Shown piece after piece: positions 61,208 through 64,000 of a stretch of DNA of 64,000 bases (positions within the stretch are counted from its first letter, which is position 1; each line of letters begins with the position of its first letter). Under the pieces are notes generated by a model. That model was given only the letters and a program-made list of their open reading frames with translations, did not search any database and had not been told where the DNA came from. The stretch spans positions 372,001 through 436,000 of the forward strand of contig CACVBU010000156.1 of NCBI GenBank assembly GCA_902728285.1, written 5' to 3'. The position numbers were made by a program, and so were the translations under genes. This stretch comes from Clytia hemisphaerica (taxonomy: Eukaryota; Cnidaria; Hydrozoa; Leptothecata; Clytiidae).

Positions 61208-61472
61208 TGACCGTAGTGCAGTGGTAGAGCACTCGGCTACGGTTCGCAAGGTAGTGGGTTCAACCCCCAGCCGGGTCATACCAAAGATTCTCAAATTGGT
61301 ACTTGGTGCCTCTCTGCTTGATGCTCAGCAATCAAGAGAAGGATCAAGGGTAAGTGGAGAAATCCAGGGAGAAAGAGTGGCGCCCTCTCCTGCCTTCGGG
61401 TAGATAGCTATCGAAAGAGAAACCTTCGGGTCGCCTTTGACTGTGGTCGCACACTTACTACTTACTTACTTA
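61208..61472 (+). mobile_element. tRNA-derived SINE (family 1)
   Basis: The best-preserved head: GACCGTAGTGCAGTGGTAGA and GGGTTCAACCCCC, followed by the family body and ACTTACTACTTACTTACTT tail. It lies upstream of the first traced UNC13 exon. Confidence 0.88.
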
Positions 61473-63066
61473 CAAAAAAATGTTAATTAAATCACCTTGA
61501 AGATATGACTCTAGTTCTTTCTCTTGGTGCCATGACAAAATTTGTCGAACCCTCTACTTCCATGTTTCAAACATTAGGGACCTTTAGCATCTAGGACGGC
61601 AGATTTGAAAGAGTACGGCAGGATTGAAAAAAAAGAAGGCCCATAGGGATTGATATCTGGATCACATCTAGATTCTATTCTTTTCATATAAATTTCCTCA
61701 TGAGAATAGTGAGTTTTAATAGGGTAATAAATAGATGTTTTCAAATCTCAAGATGACTTCAAAATTCTTTTTTTACGTCGTTTTTAGAACAAAGACGGTA
61801 AAGGAAGAGTACAATAGTTTTAAATGATATTAATCCCTCGAGAGTTATAACGTCATTTTTTACAAAAAACTTGACTGCATTTCAAATTTGTCCATGTGAT
61901 ATTAAATCTAGATAAAATCGGATAAAATTTGCCATTTGATTTTAAGATTTACTTCACGTCCTCATTCAAGTCGCCGTCCTAGATGCTAAAGGTCCCTATC
62001 ATATACGAGTTAAACGCAGATCAGTTTAAGAAAAAAAAATCGACCTTTCCTTTATTTCACTTTCGACTTCCTTGTATACCACGATGCAAAAACAAAATAT
62101 TTCTCATTACTATCTAGTCAGTTCGATGAATACGCAGAAGATATAGTTTCCTATCATCCAAAAAAAACATAGTAAATGAAAAGATTGCTTAGTTGAAGTT
62201 TCATTTTTGCATTTAAAAAAAAGCTTTTTTCAAAAACTGGATGGTGTGATCAAGTGTCCCATTCACAGATATCTTATAATATAAAAAAAAGTAGATAAAG
62301 CTACTCCGTCCCTATTTGAATCAAAATCATCCGCCATCTTTGATAAGTAGACCTTAGTTCGGTGCCGGCAATTTGATCGATCATCCCTATCTTTCACCTC
62401 GTCGCTTCAGGCCACTCAGTTTTTGTTTGCTTGGTTGAACAAATTTCCGGTACCTGTGACCTACTTTTAGTAAAGATGGCGCATTATTTTGCTTCACCTG
62501 CCGTTGCTTGGGAAATACAGAGTAGCTCTATCTAGTGTTTTATATAAAATATCTATGGGCCCATTAGTATATGGATAGTATATTGAACTTTTGGTAATCA
62601 TTTTTTTTTACATTAAATTTCTCTCTCAAGAAAAGATCCCAAAATACGAAAATCTAAGTAAGCTCACACCTGTCAACCCTTGCATCATCAAGAGTTATAT
62701 AAAAAGAGATTGAGTGCGAGTTAACTTGTTCGAATAAAAGAACTCAGAAATGCAAGTATAAAACATAATTGATGCACAGAGATATATTTCTTAGGGCGTA
62801 ATTTGACACTGATTAACTTGGGCCCAATCCTCTCGCAGTGTTTCTCATGATATCGGCAGATTACTGTTGTTACTGATGACGTAATATTGGCCTCAAAGCA
62901 GTAATTAACGCAGAATGAAGAAAACAGGAGTTTTGCTTTGTTTTTGGTAAGCTGGCGAATGGAAAATTAACACCGGTGAATTGTATGGGAATAAATAAGA
63001 CCCCTGCGGAAAGACATGGAACCAAAACAAGCTTGAGTAAATTTACAAAACTCTCACTAAGCTTAC

Positions 63067-63383
63067 ATCATTGCGGATTCAATATCCCGAGAAACAGACG
63101 TCGAATTCGCCGACGTCGGTTCAAAAGTCGTCGATTCTTCATTCCGATCATTTTGTCGTTCGTCGGAAATCCAATTGTTGATTCGATGTACATAATGACC
63201 CTGTTTGCGCCTGCGCAGTGGCGTTTTTGGTATTTCTTCGTCTGCGACGTCATAATTGTTGTTTTCAATTTTCAAAGAGTCTTGGTTAAGATGTTCTTCG
63301 TTTGAAGTAGGCGGAGAATCGAGGGCGTTGGGCGCTTCATGTGAGGGCGAAACATGAAAGCCGGAGAACAATTGTTTGAGCAT
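63067..63383 (-). CDS. Candidate 5' coding exon (UNC13 N-terminus or separate gene)
   Basis: An ATG at 63383 opens a 106-codon frame that is acidic and serine-rich, with a basic patch (LRRRKQGHYVHR) near the middle. A consensus GTAAGC donor sits at 63066, just before the in-frame stop, so the exon probably ends at 63067 in phase 2. Codon usage and composition look coding. It lies 3.6 kb upstream of the first traced UNC13 exon on the same strand, so a UNC13 isoform-specific N-terminus is the natural guess. Direct splicing to 59470 would give the wrong frame, so a further exon of length 3n+1 would be needed. It could instead belong to a different gene. No family is recognised. Confidence 0.45.
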
Positions 63384-63741
63384 GATAAAAGGGTTTTTGT
63401 TTCCAGATTTCTTATTTCAAATAGAATAAAACATCATATGGACAGACAAAATTCGACGCCATACATTCGAATTTCTAATTTATGCCCTTCACATTGACCC
63501 AAAAATTCGTTTTCGGCTTATTCATTTAATGCACATTATACGTTTTTTTCATAATTTTTTGATTATTTTCTGAACAAAAGTGTATGGGAAATAAAATCGT
63601 CATTCATTTATTGACCAGAGTATTCAGAGCTGTTTAGAGAGAGCATATGAAATGGCCTGTGCTAGACTTGAGTTATTTATAATCAGTAATATGGGTGTTA
63701 TATGATATTGTTACGGGATAATATCGAGCTAGACCAGACCT

Positions 63742-63993
63742 GTGCAAGACTCTCATAGAGAGCACGAAAACTACCCTACTAAAAGTTATTTAAAAAAATC
63801 AACGGCAGACTTCTGGTTTCCTTTATCAAATTTTAAACCACAAAATAATGAGGGGGTTTATCTAAAGAATCCTGCATTACTAAAAATAGACAAAAAGAAC
63901 GACAAATTTCATAAAAAACGACATATTTCACCGTCCACAACCCCGACCGAAAGTGACTGTACCACCCCTATCATCCCTTATCACGGGAATTAA
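63742..63993 (+). repeat. Coding-like dispersed repeat, copy 2
   Basis: An 83-codon open stretch whose second half matches 60550-60780 in frame (LKNPALLKIDKKNDKFHKK, STTPTESDC), then diverges to a stop. The 5' half is lysine-rich and unrecognised. Confidence 0.4.
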
Positions 63994-64000
63994 CTACATG

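Larger units (their letters stand above)
59471..63066. other. UNC13 5' region or first introns
   Basis: Contains the MITE at 59995, the coding-like repeat at 60550 and the SINE at 61208. An about 450-bp inverted pair of TAGGGACCTTTAGCATCTAG-type sequences lies at 61575 and 61985. An exon carrying the segment upstream of QAITN is expected here, but I could not identify it. Confidence 0.5.

Noticed and set aside
63063-63383. Reading the 63383 frame to its stop at 63063 as a complete small protein
   Set aside because: The stop overlaps a consensus GTAAGC donor, so an exon ending at 63067 is the better model, though the small protein is not excluded.

Overview
The window is AT-rich invertebrate animal DNA. 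Introns follow GT-AG rules, a nuclear tRNA gene is present, and the non-coding DNA is packed with tRNA-derived SINEs, MITEs and fold-back elements. Vertebrates are unlikely. A cnidarian or another early-branching or marine invertebrate would fit, but the species cannot be fixed from sequence alone.

One gene dominates: a Munc13/UNC13 presynaptic priming factor on the minus strand. I traced 34 consecutive exons, all with GT-AG borders and compatible phases, from 59470 down to 10580 (3,152 nt, about 1,050 codons). They encode the pre-C1 linker, the DAG-binding C1 domain, the Ca2+-binding C2B domain, the MUN domain and the first half of C2C. The rest of C2C was not found. A likely 5' exon (63383-63067) and a possible 3' exon (3301-2912) are proposed but not proven. 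Exons are 36-191 nt, introns about 0.2-11.6 kb.

Other genes sit inside UNC13 introns. An intronless secreted fibrinogen-related protein gene lies on the plus strand at 13798-14685, in the 9.7-kb intron. The 11.6-kb intron (38952-27328) holds a tandem triplication of an unrecognised intronless coiled-coil gene on the same strand as UNC13. Two copies are open (348 and 333 aa) and one is broken. A tRNA-Asn(GTT) gene is at 21025-21098.

Layout from left to right: 1-10.6 kb, mobile elements plus the possible UNC13 3' exon; 10.6-22 kb, C2C exons, the FReD gene, tRNA-Asn, a CACGCA minisatellite and inverted repeats; 22-27 kb, C-terminal MUN exons; 27.4-37.6 kb, the triplicated locus with nested transposons; 39-51 kb, central and N-terminal MUN exons and a 108-nt poly-G tract; 51-54 kb, C2B exons; 54-59.5 kb, C1 and linker exons; 59.5-64 kb, SINE, MITE and candidate 5' exon.

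Two patterns stand out. Many short elements share one plan: short inverted ends around an interior of iterated G-run or palindromic 15-40-nt units. Several insertions also lie within about 25 nt of UNC13 5' splice sites.
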